Source of the DNA: CAYJAZ01 sp964371865
Lineage (GTDB): Bacteria > Desulfobacterota > Desulfovibrionia > Desulfovibrionales > Desulfovibrionaceae
Direction of reading: 5' to 3'
Length of the DNA: 57,642 bases
Assembly (NCBI GenBank): GCA_964371865.1
Contig: CAYJOR010000012.1
Location: forward strand, 1-57,642
The position numbers and the translations under genes are program-made. Below are positions 42,641 through 51,126 of the stretch, in pieces. Within the stretch, counting starts at the first letter, position 1; the number at the start of each line of letters is the position of its first letter. The notes under the pieces were generated by a model. It worked only from the letters and a program-made list of their open reading frames with translations, was not told the DNA's origin and did no database searches.

Positions 42641-43750
42641 ATGCGTATAACAAAAATACTTTCAGCAGTCGTTTTTGTTAGCTTGCTGATATCACTCACA
42701 GCCTTTACTCCTAAACCACCTATTCTTCATGAGAAAGTGTCTCCACTCTCTCAAACTTTCACGCGCTTTCCATTCAGTCATGAACTTTCTGCCGGCGAAT
42801 ACCGTTCTAAAATTCAAGATAATATTCATGCAACAAATGATTATTCCTTTGAACAAAGTCAACCTTTAATTCGTATTGAAGCAAACTCAGTCAACCTTTT
42901 GACGAATAACGGCAACACTGAATTAAATCCTTTAAAAAATCTGACCACAAAAGCTCTTCCTACTGGAGTTTCTCAAAAAGACAATCTCTTTAGACTTGAT
43001 TTTATCAACAATTTTATTGAAGAACGTTCTCCAAAAAATTCTCTAGGATATTTTTCAACAACACACTCATCAGCCCCTACAAACTTTATGCTTTCAAGCA
43101 ATTATAGTTATGTAAGCGGCCCTATTTGTTTACCCTTTATACCTTATGAAGATATAGTAAATCCTTTCTTTATTCAATATAGGGAACTACCAATTGATCC
43201 ACAACTTCAGGCAACTCCACTTTATCAACGTTCAAAAAAATATATTGAGATTGCAAGGCAAACGGCTAGAAAGTATAGACTATCACCGTCATTAATCCTT
43301 GCTGTTATGCACGTTGAAAGTGGTTTTAATCCTAATGCTGTAAGTAATAGAGACGCGCATGGTCTTATGCAAATTGTTCTTTCAACAGCTGGTGCAGAAG
43401 TTCATAACTATCTCAAGAAAGATATGCCTCTTAGTCCTGATATGTTACATGATCCGGCAACTAATATTCTCTACGGAACAACATATCTGCATCTATTAAA
43501 CTCACGACATTTTAATAAAATTCATAATCCTCTTTCTCGTGAATACTGTATGATCGCAGCCTATAACGGCGGTTCAAGCCGAGTATTAAAACTTTTTGGA
43601 GTTGGTGAACAAGCTTTTGACACTATAAATTCACTTCCTCCTGCTGAAGTATATCGTAAGATACAACTCTTCTTCCCTAGCCCCGAAACTCGCCGATTCA
43701 TTACTAAAGTAGTCGGTGCAAAAAATGCTTACTATGCTCACAATGGATAA
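42641..43750 (+). CDS. Lytic transglycosylase (SLT domain)
   Basis: Exported murein-cleaving enzyme. Starting at ATG 42641 (AAGAGG six bases upstream) the 369-residue protein opens with a clean signal peptide (MRITKILSAVVFVSLLISLT), which the longer frame from 42554 would bury. A low-complexity Ser/Asn-rich region of about 180 residues follows. The C-terminal SLT domain has the catalytic Glu in AVMHVESGFNPNAVS, then AHGLMQIVLSTA and CMIAAYNGGSSRVLKLF. Similar to MltC/Slt-family proteins without other domains. The DUF1796 gene follows by 14 bases. Confidence 0.9.
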   Translation: MRITKILSAVVFVSLLISLTAFTPKPPILHEKVSPLSQTFTRFPFSHELSAGEYRSKIQDNIHATNDYSFEQSQPLIRIEANSVNLLTNNGNTELNPLKNLTTKALPTGVSQKDNLFRLDFINNFIEERSPKNSLGYFSTTHSSAPTNFMLSSNYSYVSGPICLPFIPYEDIVNPFFIQYRELPIDPQLQATPLYQRSKKYIEIARQTARKYRLSPSLILAVMHVESGFNPNAVSNRDAHGLMQIVLSTAGAEVHNYLKKDMPLSPDMLHDPATNILYGTTYLHLLNSRHFNKIHNPLSREYCMIAAYNGGSSRVLKLFGVGEQAFDTINSLPPAEVYRKIQLFFPSPETRRFITKVVGAKNAYYAHNG

Positions 43751-43764
43751 ATAAAGGGTTAAAT

Positions 43765-44409
43765 ATGTTAAAAAAATCTGGCTATAATCACATAATATCT
43801 TTAGGTGAAGCTTGCTTTGTTGCAAACATGCTAAAAGAAACAAAAGAAAGACACTTTTCATCTCCTTTCGATTGGGTTATGGGTGCAAACCTTAGAACAC
43901 GCCTCGAATTTATATTAAACGATTTTGAAGGCTTCCTTAATATCGAAAATTTAATTCCATATCCTCCGGCAACTCCTCCTGAACACTTTGATGCCTACAT
44001 AAATACAAAAAATGGCATGATATTTAATCACGATTTCAGAAACGAACTTCCTTTTGAAGAAGCGTTTAAAGAAGCAAGCGAAAAATATCAAAGAAGAATT
44101 GATAGATTAATAAATCTCTTTTCAAGTCCTTGTAAAATAGTTCTTCTTTATATGGATATGCTTGATAAAAAAGATCCAAACTTAACTGTTGATAACCTTA
44201 CTGAATATATGGTAAGAATAAATACAAAATTTAAAGAATCTCACATACAACTTGTTTATTTCCAATATACCAAAGATTTGAAAAGTGGCGACATAAAAAA
44301 TATCAATAAGTATCTCTCTATAGCTGAATACAAAGGTATTTTACCTGAAGAGATTATAGAAAGTATAAAAAGAGAAAATAGAGAGCAAAAATTTCTAAAA
44401 AATAATTAA
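43765..44409 (+). CDS. DUF1796-family putative cysteine peptidase
   Basis: The 214-residue protein shows the DUF1796 hallmark ISLGEACFVANML (Cys17 as putative nucleophile) and SSPFDWVMG, with a possible catalytic His in IFNHDFR. Relatives are predicted papain-like peptidases often found near glycan-synthesis genes; no activity has been established that I can cite. No signal peptide. It follows the lytic transglycosylase gene closely and ends at a strong terminator, so the two probably form a transcription unit. The C-terminal third is Lys/Glu/Asn-rich. Confidence 0.78.
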   Translation: MLKKSGYNHIISLGEACFVANMLKETKERHFSSPFDWVMGANLRTRLEFILNDFEGFLNIENLIPYPPATPPEHFDAYINTKNGMIFNHDFRNELPFEEAFKEASEKYQRRIDRLINLFSSPCKIVLLYMDMLDKKDPNLTVDNLTEYMVRINTKFKESHIQLVYFQYTKDLKSGDIKNINKYLSIAEYKGILPEEIIESIKRENREQKFLKNN

Positions 44410-44415
44410 ATACAG

Positions 44416-44450
44416 AAGAGGGAAAACAACTTTGCTTTCCCTCTTTTTCT
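44416..44450. terminator. Intrinsic terminator between convergent genes
   Basis: AGAGGGAAA and TTTCCCTCTTTTT arms with a short loop. It serves the DUF1796 gene and could also stop the convergent small gene at 44467. Confidence 0.88.
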
Positions 44451-44466
44451 ATTTCATAAAAAAGCT

Positions 44467-44721
44467 CTAAATTCGAGTTTCAATCTCTTTGAGTTTAGTT
44501 ACTTTGCAATAGCAAACTCTTGATAGTTCCTCAATAACGCTCAGCACAGTTTCATATTGAAAGTTCATTGCAGTTTGATTATCTTTTCTAACAACAGTTA
44601 AAGTTTGTTCGTCTATTGTTGGAGATGATTTCAATTTGCTGCTTTGCTCTGTCACTTCCAAAAGAGCACTCAGCGAGGATAAAGCATCTTTTACGGAGTT
44701 TCTTGTAGATAAATCTGACAT
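44467..44721 (-). CDS. Small protein of unknown function (84 residues)
   Basis: I do not recognise it. The hydrophilic 84-residue protein has two predicted helices with heptad-like Leu spacing (SVKDALSSLSALLEV and YETVLSVIEELSRV), two cysteines in SRVCYCKV, and no signal or membrane segment. AGGGG lies before the ATG. It is flanked by its own gaps and a shared terminator, so it seems to be an independent gene. Confidence 0.6.
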   Translation of the reverse strand: MSDLSTRNSVKDALSSLSALLEVTEQSSKLKSSPTIDEQTLTVVRKDNQTAMNFQYETVLSVIEELSRVCYCKVTKLKEIETRI

Positions 44722-44824
44722 ACTACACCCCTTTTTGAAATAGCTCGTAATAACCCTTTACTATAAGCTTATCGGATTATTTTTAGAATACTTTAGGCTT
44801 ATTTTGAATTTTTTTTTATTTTTT

Positions 44825-44898
44825 TTCAAGAAAAGGAAAGAAAAAATTTTAGGGAAAAACTCGCTTCCTTAAAAACGTAGTTTTCCCCTAAAAAAATG
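44825..44898. repeat. Dispersed intergenic palindrome, copy 6 (diverged)
   Basis: Left arm TTTTAGGGAAAAACTCGC, right arm CGTAGTTTTCCCCTAAAAAA and a leader AAGAAAAGGAAAG. On the minus strand a T-run follows the stem, so this copy could also terminate asd, which ends 34 bases away. Confidence 0.7.
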
Positions 44899-44931
44899 GC
44901 ATCTTAAGTGAAAAAGGCTCTAAGTTATACC

Positions 44932-45969
44932 TTAAAATACAGTTTTGTCTTTTACACCAAGGAGATTCTTCTCAAGAAGAGCTTCTGCAATTTGCACTGC
45001 ATTTAAAGCTGCGCCTTTACGAATATTATCAGCAACTACCCACATATTAAGTGAGTTAGGAGCAGATTCATCTTCACGGATACGACCAACAAAAACTGCA
45101 TCTTCACCAGCAGCATCAATTGGCATTGGATACATTTTTTCGCCAGGATTATCGTAAACTTTCACGCCATCTGCTTGGCTAAGAATTGCACGAGCTTCGT
45201 GAGCAGATACTTTCTTTTGTGTTTGAATATTAATAGATTCGCTATGCCCATAGAATACAGGTACGCGAACAGCAGTAGGGCTTACACCAATGGTATCATC
45301 TTCAAAGATTTTTCTTGTTTCGTTCACCATTTTCATTTCTTCTTTGGTGTAGTCGTTATCAAGGAAAACGTCGATGTGTGGTAAGCAGTTAAAAGCGATT
45401 TGGTGCGGATATACATTATTTTCAATTTCTTTCATTGAATAAAGTTGACGCACTTGATTTTCTAATTCTTCAATTGCTGCTTTACCTGTTCCTGATACAG
45501 CTTGATAGGTTGATACTACAATACGTTCGATTTTAGCAAAGTCATGTATAGGTTTAAGAGCTACAAGCATTTGAATTGTTGAACAGTTAGGATTTGCAAT
45601 AATACCATTATGTTTTTCAAGAGCGTGTGCATTTACTTCTGGAATAACAAGCGGGCAACGTTCATCCATACGCCAGTGTGATGAATTATCTACAACGATA
45701 CAGCCTGAACGTGCTGCAAATGGAGCAAATTTTTCACTTGTTGAACCACCTGCTGAAAAAATCGCAATATCAACACCTTCAAAACTATCTTCTTTAAGTT
45801 CTTCAACTGTGATTTCAATATCTCTGAACGGAACTTTCATTCCTGCGGAACGAGCAGAGGCGAGAGCTCTAATTTCTGTCATAGGGAAGTTTCTTTCTTC
45901 CAAAGTTTTAAGCATTTCACGTCCAACTACACCTGTAGCACCAACAACCGCAACACATAATTCTGACAT
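44932..45969 (-). CDS. asd: Aspartate-semialdehyde dehydrogenase
   Basis: Reduces aspartyl phosphate to aspartate semialdehyde for lysine, methionine, threonine and diaminopimelate synthesis. About 345 residues with the NADP-binding start CVAVVGATGVVGREML, catalytic Cys in NPNCSTIQM, and the substrate Arg/His region RVPVFYGHSESINIQ. The frame runs back to TTG 45981, but GGAGAG lies inside it at the right distance from ATG 45969. The symporter gene ends only 15 bases upstream on the same strand. Confidence 0.97.
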   Translation of the reverse strand: MSELCVAVVGATGVVGREMLKTLEERNFPMTEIRALASARSAGMKVPFRDIEITVEELKEDSFEGVDIAIFSAGGSTSEKFAPFAARSGCIVVDNSSHWRMDERCPLVIPEVNAHALEKHNGIIANPNCSTIQMLVALKPIHDFAKIERIVVSTYQAVSGTGKAAIEELENQVRQLYSMKEIENNVYPHQIAFNCLPHIDVFLDNDYTKEEMKMVNETRKIFEDDTIGVSPTAVRVPVFYGHSESINIQTQKKVSAHEARAILSQADGVKVYDNPGEKMYPMPIDAAGEDAVFVGRIREDESAPNSLNMWVVADNIRKGAALNAVQIAEALLEKNLLGVKDKTVF

Positions 45970-45984
45970 ATATCTCTCCAATGT

Positions 45985-47361
45985 CTAGTTAAATAATTTA
46001 TCAATATATCCTTGAACAAATACAAAAAGGATAATTAAAGGCAATATATAAACAAGATAAACTCTTGCTACTTTAGGGAATTTTATTCCTTTACCGGTAT
46101 CAGTTTCATTAATAAAGTTATCCCAACCCCAACCATATCTGGTAACGCAGAAAAGTAAGTAAATAAGCGAACCAAGAGGAAGAAGGTTATTACTTACAAT
46201 AAAGTCTTCAAGGTCAAGCACGCCTGTATTTTCGCCAAAAGGTTTAAAACTTGACCACTCGTTGAAGCCTAAAATACAAGGAATTGAAAGTAAGGTAATT
46301 AATACAAAATTAATCCATGAAGATGTAGAACGCTTCAAGCCCCACACATCAACGCCGTAAGAAATAATATTTTCAAGTACAGCAACAACTGTTGAAAGCG
46401 CCGCAAAAGACATAAATGTGAAGAATAAAATTCCCCATATTTGTCCACCACTCATACTATTGAAAACATTCGGCAAAGTAACAAAGATGAGTCCTGGTCC
46501 TCCACCCGGATTTATTCCAAAAGCAAAACACGCAGGGAAAATAATACAACCGGCAAGCAAAGCCGCCATTGTATCAAGCCCGAGAATAGAAAGACCTTCA
46601 CCCGTTAAAGAGCGATCTTTATCAATATAAGAACCAAAAATTGCCATAGAACCAATACCAACACTCAAAGTGAAGAAAGCTTGTCCCATAGCCGCATAAA
46701 CAGTATTCCAAAGCCCTTTTTCAGCAATTTTACTAAAGTCCGGCATAAGGTAGAACTTAAGTCCTTCACTTGCGTTTTCAAGTGTCATTGCACGCGCTGC
46801 CAAGGCTAGCATGATAATAAACATACCGCCCATCATAATTTTCGTAATTTTCTCAATACCATTACGCACACCCAAAGCACAAACGCTACATCCAAAAAGT
46901 ACGGATAAAAACATCCAAAACATTTGAGTTTTTGGCATAGAAGTAAATCCACCAAAAAACTCTCCTACTTCTTTAGGAGTAAGGCCTACAAAATCTCCGC
47001 TAACTGTGTGATATGTATACGCAAGCATCCAACCGCAGATAGTAGTATAAAACATCATTAAAAGATAGTTACCTAATATCCCGAAGTGCCCGTATATATG
47101 CCAATAAGTTCCTTTTGGTTGCAGTTTCTTAAATGACGCGCCTATATTTAACTTTGATGCTCTACCAACAGATAACTCCATTATAAGAATTGGTAAACCA
47201 AGCAACAGTAAAAATGCAAGGTAAATCATAACAAAAGCTGCACCACCGTAAGCGCCTGTAACATATGGAAAACGCCATACATTACCAAGCCCAATTGCAC
47301 AGCCTGCTGAAATAAGTAAAAAACCTAATCTTGAGGCAAAAACTTCTCTGTTCGCCGCCAT
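45985..47361 (-). CDS. Neurotransmitter:sodium symporter family transporter
   Basis: Sodium-coupled amino acid carrier of the NSS (LeuT-like) family, about 458 residues with 11-12 helices. Helix 1 carries SAGCAIGLGNVWRFPY, the sodium and substrate site hallmark, followed by LGLPILIMELSVGRAS. Prokaryotic relatives carry amino acids such as Tyr, Trp, Met or Leu; the substrate here is open. GTG 47364 is the longest start, but GAGGG is better placed for ATG 47361. Co-directional with asd, which follows after 15 bases. Confidence 0.93.
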   Translation of the reverse strand: MAANREVFASRLGFLLISAGCAIGLGNVWRFPYVTGAYGGAAFVMIYLAFLLLLGLPILIMELSVGRASKLNIGASFKKLQPKGTYWHIYGHFGILGNYLLMMFYTTICGWMLAYTYHTVSGDFVGLTPKEVGEFFGGFTSMPKTQMFWMFLSVLFGCSVCALGVRNGIEKITKIMMGGMFIIMLALAARAMTLENASEGLKFYLMPDFSKIAEKGLWNTVYAAMGQAFFTLSVGIGSMAIFGSYIDKDRSLTGEGLSILGLDTMAALLAGCIIFPACFAFGINPGGGPGLIFVTLPNVFNSMSGGQIWGILFFTFMSFAALSTVVAVLENIISYGVDVWGLKRSTSSWINFVLITLLSIPCILGFNEWSSFKPFGENTGVLDLEDFIVSNNLLPLGSLIYLLFCVTRYGWGWDNFINETDTGKGIKFPKVARVYLVYILPLIILFVFVQGYIDKLFN

Positions 47362-47802
47362 CACATACCCTCTCTATAAAAAGTGTAGCTAAAACAATAT
47401 TGCTCTTTTTAAAAAAAATCAAGAACTTGTTTACTGATGACAAAATTAGGGTATGTGAGTCTAATTTGTTTTCCCTCCCCTAAGCCCCCACCCTTTCCTT
47501 ACAAAACTTTTAATTTCACCGCATTTAAATATGTGGTTAGCCCAAAAAAAGTACTAGCGGTGAGGTTTACTGAATCATTTCAAAAAAGCTCTTGTAAAAT
47601 AACTATCCCACGTCATTCCAGTTCATACATATAAGATATATTACAAGGATGACTAAAAGAAAAATATAAGAAAAATCTATAGAGAACTGAATTAATAATA
47701 TTTATTTTTTAAGGAAAGGGGGAGTTTGAGGGGGAAAACCTCGTTTTTTAAGAAAAAACGTGGTTTTCCCCCTCAAAAAATCATAAATTGGAATGACATA
47801 CC
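47362..47802. other. 440-base intergenic region with repeat fragments
   Basis: Holds a half copy of the dispersed repeat in inverse orientation (about 47466-47504; minus strand TAAGGAAAGGGTGGGGG then GGGAGGGAAAAC), the full copy 7, and a 10-base inverted repeat TAGGGTATGT at 47447-47456 and 47796-47805. The frame 47437-47634 is made of this material and is not a gene. Confidence 0.55.
47705..47781 (+). repeat. Dispersed intergenic palindrome, copy 7 (best-preserved)
   Basis: Leader TTTTTTAAGGAAAGGGGGAG, then TTTGAGGGGGAAAACC, CGTTTTTT, loop AAG, AAAAAACG, and GGTTTTCCCCCTCAAA. The arms are perfectly complementary apart from one base opposite T at the CTCG/CGTG step. This is the best template for the family. 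Confidence 0.9.
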
Positions 47803-48366
47803 CTAGCCAAAAATTAATATTTTTATCCCTATAATTATAAGAGTCACGCCACCTATAATTTCAGCTTTTTTCTGTAATTTATCATTAAAAAGAGAACCAA
47901 TACGAACGCCAATAAAAGAAATTATAAAAGTAGTTAACCCTATAATAGCTACAGATGAATAAAGATTTATTTCCAAAGTTGAAAATACAACGCCTACTGC
48001 GAAAGCATCAATACTTGTAGCTATAGCTGCGGAAATCATGGCAAGAGGAGCTATAGAAAGATTTGCTTCATCTTCTTTATTTTCACCATCATCAGCTTTT
48101 ATTGCATTCTTAATCATGACGTATCCTATACACGAAAGAATAAAGCAAGCTACATAGCCCGAATATGCTTCAACATATTGATGAATTGAATCTCCTAAAT
48201 AATATCCTAACAGAGGCATTATTGCCTGAAAAATACCAAAATAAAGTCCTACAATAACAGCAGTTGAAATGCTTCTTTTTATCGAGCATATACCTTTACA
48301 AACTGAAACCGCAAAAGCGTCCATTGAAAGAGCTACCGCAATTAAAATTAATTCAAAGAAAGTCAA
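47803..48366 (-). CDS. mntP: Manganese efflux pump MntP
   Basis: Exports Mn2+. About 187 residues with six helices in two three-helix repeats, each with a conserved acidic motif: ALSMDAFAVSVCKG in helix 1 and ATSIDAFAVGVVFS in helix 4. The frame extends four codons to TTG 48378, but GGGG with TTG 48366 gives TFFELILIAVALSMDAF, the usual N-terminus. No yybP-ykoY manganese riboswitch is visible in the short upstream region, which holds only the gap terminator. Confidence 0.93.
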   Translation of the reverse strand: MTFFELILIAVALSMDAFAVSVCKGICSIKRSISTAVIVGLYFGIFQAIMPLLGYYLGDSIHQYVEAYSGYVACFILSCIGYVMIKNAIKADDGENKEDEANLSIAPLAMISAAIATSIDAFAVGVVFSTLEINLYSSVAIIGLTTFIISFIGVRIGSLFNDKLQKKAEIIGGVTLIIIGIKILIFG

Positions 48367-48390
48367 AATAATCCCCAAAAGTTTTTTGCA

Positions 48391-48440
48391 AAAAAAGGAA
48401 AACCAAATTTTATAAAAACGTGGTTTTCCTTTCTGAAAGT
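48391..48440 (-). terminator. Palindrome downstream of gap, likely terminator (repeat-like)
   Basis: On the minus strand AAAGGAAAACCA and TGGTTTTCCTTT enclose about 14 bases and are followed by TTTTTTT, as in an intrinsic terminator. Its arms resemble the inner part of the dispersed repeats, so it may be a decayed copy now used as a terminator for gap. Confidence 0.75.
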
Positions 48441-48461
48441 CATAATTAAATTATACGTCTT

Positions 48462-49457
48462 TTATTTGCTTACAAGCTTTATAAGACGAAGTAGCTGATT
48501 TGTAAAGCCCGCTTCATTGTCGTACCAAATAATGAGTTTAAGCATAGTATCATTGATAACTTTTGTAGATATTCCATCAATAACACCACCCTGAGTCATA
48601 CCAATATAATCAACAGAAACAAGAGGTTCGTCAGAGTAGCCTAAATTTTCTTTCAAGAAACCTTCAGCAGCATTTTTTAGCACTGCATTTACTTCTTCAA
48701 TCGTTGTATTTTTTTCAAGCTCAATTGTTAAGTCAACAAGCGATACGTTTGGAACTGGTAAGCGCACAGCCATACCACTTACTTTTCCTTTTAGTTGAGG
48801 ATAAACAAGTCCAATTGCTTCCGCAGCACCGGTTGAGGTAGGAATCATACTTAAAGCACAAGCTCGAGAACGGCGTGGATCTTTATGAGTTCCATCTAAA
48901 ATACGTTGGCTCATGGTATATGAATGCAAGGTCGTCATAAGAGCGTGTTTAATTCCAAAGGCTTCATGAATAACTTTAGTTGCAGGTGCAAGACAGTTAG
49001 TAGTGCAAGAAGCGGCTGAAATAACAAAGTGTTCATCTTTATTATAAGTGTCATCATTTACACCCATAACAATAGTTACGTCCGCATTTTTAGCAGGAGC
49101 GGACATAATAACTTTTTTCGCTCCCATTTCTATATGCTTAGCAAGTCCATCTCTATCTTTAATTGTACCTGTATTTTCGATAACTAAATCAATATCAAGT
49201 TCTTTCCATATCCATGTACCTGTAGCTTGACGAGTTACAAGAGTATGTTTTCCGTTTATTATAAGGCCGTTCTCATCAAAGTCTATAGGAAAATTTGCTT
49301 TCCCATGTACAGAATCATATTTAAGCAAACGTGCAAGAGCTTGATTATCCGCGCGAGCATTAATTGCCACTATTTCTATATCATCATCAAAAGCAAGTAA
49401 ACGAGTAAGATAACGTCCAATACGACCAAAACCATTAAGCGCAATACGTAAAGCCAT
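48462..49457 (-). CDS. gap: Glyceraldehyde-3-phosphate dehydrogenase, type I
   Basis: NAD-dependent oxidative phosphorylation of glyceraldehyde-3-phosphate. The 331-residue protein has the Rossmann start RIALNGFGRIGRYLTRLL, catalytic Cys in SAASCTTNCLAPATKVI, and RAAALSMIPTSTGAA-type region (here RACALSMIPTSTGAAEA). Cofactor Asp is replaced by Ala/Arg after strand 2 (VAINARADNQ), so coenzyme preference should not be assumed. It follows fba by 78 bases, with a hairpin between, and forms a glycolytic pair with it. Confidence 0.96.
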   Translation of the reverse strand: MALRIALNGFGRIGRYLTRLLAFDDDIEIVAINARADNQALARLLKYDSVHGKANFPIDFDENGLIINGKHTLVTRQATGTWIWKELDIDLVIENTGTIKDRDGLAKHIEMGAKKVIMSAPAKNADVTIVMGVNDDTYNKDEHFVISAASCTTNCLAPATKVIHEAFGIKHALMTTLHSYTMSQRILDGTHKDPRRSRACALSMIPTSTGAAEAIGLVYPQLKGKVSGMAVRLPVPNVSLVDLTIELEKNTTIEEVNAVLKNAAEGFLKENLGYSDEPLVSVDYIGMTQGGVIDGISTKVINDTMLKLIIWYDNEAGFTNQLLRLIKLVSK

Positions 49458-49476
49458 GTCTTTCTCCGTAAAAGTT

Positions 49477-49506
49477 GAGTGTGCTTCGGTTACAGAAACA
49501 CACTCA
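49477..49506 (-). other. Hairpin between fba and gap
   Basis: On the minus strand GAGTGTG and CACACTC arms with inner TTCTGTAACCGAA. Followed by AACTTTTAC rather than a clean T-run, so it is an attenuator or processing stem more than a full terminator. Confidence 0.55.
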
Positions 49507-49535
49507 CATTATAATCATTAAATTCTCAAAATATC

Positions 49536-50465
49536 TTATGCCTTACCAGAACAACCTAAAACATTACGAATTTTACGTTGAACCATATCTTTAACAGCTT
49601 GACGAGCAGGTTTTAGATAAGATCTAGGATCAAATTCTTCAGGTTTTTCCGCAAATACTTGTCTGATAGTAGCAGTCATTGCTAGGCGAATATCTGAGTC
49701 GATATTGATTTTACATACGCCCATAGCCGCAGCTTTTCTAAGCATATCTTCTGGAATGCCTTTAGCACTGCCAAGTTTTCCACCAAATTTATTCGCAGCT
49801 TCAACAAATTCTTGAGGTACTGATGATGCACCATGAAGAACTAATGGATAATTTGGTATCATTGCACTAATTTTTTCTAATATATCAAAACGTAATTGTG
49901 GATTTGTGCCGGCTGCAAATTTGTATGCACCATGGCTTGTTCCAATTGCAATTGCAAGAGAATCACAGCCTGTTTTTTCTACAAATTCAACAGCTTGATC
50001 CGGATCGGTAAAGCTATGGCTATCACTAACTACATCTTCTTCAATACCGGCAAGACGCCCAAGTTCAGCTTCAACCCAAACACCTTTATCATGCGCGTAT
50101 TCAACAACTTTTTTCGTTACAGCGATATTTTCCTCAAAAGAGTGATGCGAACCATCAATCATAACAGAGGTAAATCCACCATCAATACAAGCTTTACAGA
50201 TTTCAAAATCTGCGCCATGATCAAGGTGAAGAACTACTGGTAAATCAGCGTCTTGTAAAGATGCTTCAATCAATTTTACTATGTAATTTTGACCGGCATA
50301 TTTACGAGCTCCTGCAGAAACTTGCAAGATAATAGGCGCATTTTCTTCTGCACCCGCTTCCATTATACCTTGGATTATTTCCATATTATTAACATTAAAA
50401 GCACCTACAGCATAATTTTCTTTATATGCACGTTCAAACATTGCCTTTGGTCCGACTAGAGCCAT
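49536..50465 (-). CDS. fba: Class II fructose-bisphosphate aldolase
   Basis: Zinc-dependent cleavage of fructose-1,6-bisphosphate. The 309-residue protein has LPVVLHLDHGADFEICKACIDGG with zinc-binding His, SVMIDGSHHSFEEN, VEAELGRLAG, SLAIAIGTSHGAYKF with a second His, PLVLHGASSVP with a third and CKINIDSDIRLAMTA. It belongs to the GatY/FbaA-type subfamily of usual length. First gene of the fba-gap unit; AGAGGAGAGA precedes the ATG. It could also serve the ketose-phosphate product of the locus at 32-37 kb, but it is not linked to it. Confidence 0.95.
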   Translation of the reverse strand: MALVGPKAMFERAYKENYAVGAFNVNNMEIIQGIMEAGAEENAPIILQVSAGARKYAGQNYIVKLIEASLQDADLPVVLHLDHGADFEICKACIDGGFTSVMIDGSHHSFEENIAVTKKVVEYAHDKGVWVEAELGRLAGIEEDVVSDSHSFTDPDQAVEFVEKTGCDSLAIAIGTSHGAYKFAAGTNPQLRFDILEKISAMIPNYPLVLHGASSVPQEFVEAANKFGGKLGSAKGIPEDMLRKAAAMGVCKINIDSDIRLAMTATIRQVFAEKPEEFDPRSYLKPARQAVKDMVQRKIRNVLGCSGKA

Positions 50466-50632
50466 GGTTGTCTCTCCTCTTAAGATGATTTAATAATTTT
50501 TATCAACTATTCATAAGTTTATCACTTTCTTATAAAGCTTGCAAGAAATTTTTATACAAGTAATTTTTTATATTAGCTTTAAAAATAATGATATATGTAT
50601 AAAACTTTTCTCTAAATAGTAACAATTATCAC

Positions 50633-50661
50633 TTGTTTTTTTTTGCTATTTATGTTAGTAT
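50633..50661 (+). promoter_or_regulatory. Candidate ccmE promoter
   Basis: TTGTTT at 50633-50638 and TAGTAT at 50656-50661 with a 17-base spacer, 30 bases before the ccmE ATG. Confidence 0.5.
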
Positions 50662-50691
50662 GCACGTACAAAAAATTGATAAGGATTTAAT

Positions 50692-51093
50692 ATGAAGAAA
50701 AAATCTTTTGTTCCATATATTGTAGCATTGGTATTTTTTGTCGGATCTATCGGGTTTATGGTATATTCTGGCTTGAATGAAGGAAGTGTATACTTTTTAA
50801 ATGTATCTGAAGCTCTTGCTGCACCAGTTGAAGAACAAAATTCTATGCGTTTATTCGGCTCTGTTGGGAAATTTGAAAAAAATGCCTCTAACACTAGCGT
50901 AGTTTTTACTCTTATTGATGCGGAACAACCAAGTCAAACGCTACAAGTTGTTTATAATGGTGTAATTCCTGATACTTTTGAGCATGGCGCAGAAGTAATC
51001 TTAGAAGGTACTTTAACACAAGGCAGCCAATTTGAAGCTAAAAGCCTTATGACAAAATGCCCTTCTAAATACGAAAAAGAAAATCGTACATAG
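50692..51093 (+). CDS. ccmE: Cytochrome c maturation heme chaperone CcmE (CxxxY type)
   Basis: Periplasmic heme chaperone anchored by one N-terminal helix (about residues 7-26). The 133-residue protein has the OB-fold segments RLFGSVGKFE, VVYNGVIPDTFEHGAEVILEG and KSLMTKCPSKYEKE. Instead of the usual HxxxY heme-attachment motif it has Cys123-Pro-Ser-Lys-Tyr127, the CxxxY variant known from Desulfovibrio and archaea. AAGGA precedes the ATG. Directly followed by ccmF (33 bases), with no ccmA, ccmB or ccmC in the window. Confidence 0.95.
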   Translation: MKKKSFVPYIVALVFFVGSIGFMVYSGLNEGSVYFLNVSEALAAPVEEQNSMRLFGSVGKFEKNASNTSVVFTLIDAEQPSQTLQVVYNGVIPDTFEHGAEVILEGTLTQGSQFEAKSLMTKCPSKYEKENRT

Positions 51094-51126
51094 TTTATTT
51101 TAACTCTACAAATTCTAAGGAAAAAA

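Noticed and set aside
47437..47634. 65-residue open frame in the gap upstream of the symporter gene
   Set aside because: Built from a half repeat copy and AT-rich filler; no ribosome-binding site and no recognisable protein features.
48367..48461. yybP-ykoY manganese riboswitch before mntP
   Set aside because: The gap is too short and is occupied by the gap terminator palindrome; no conserved riboswitch loops are visible.
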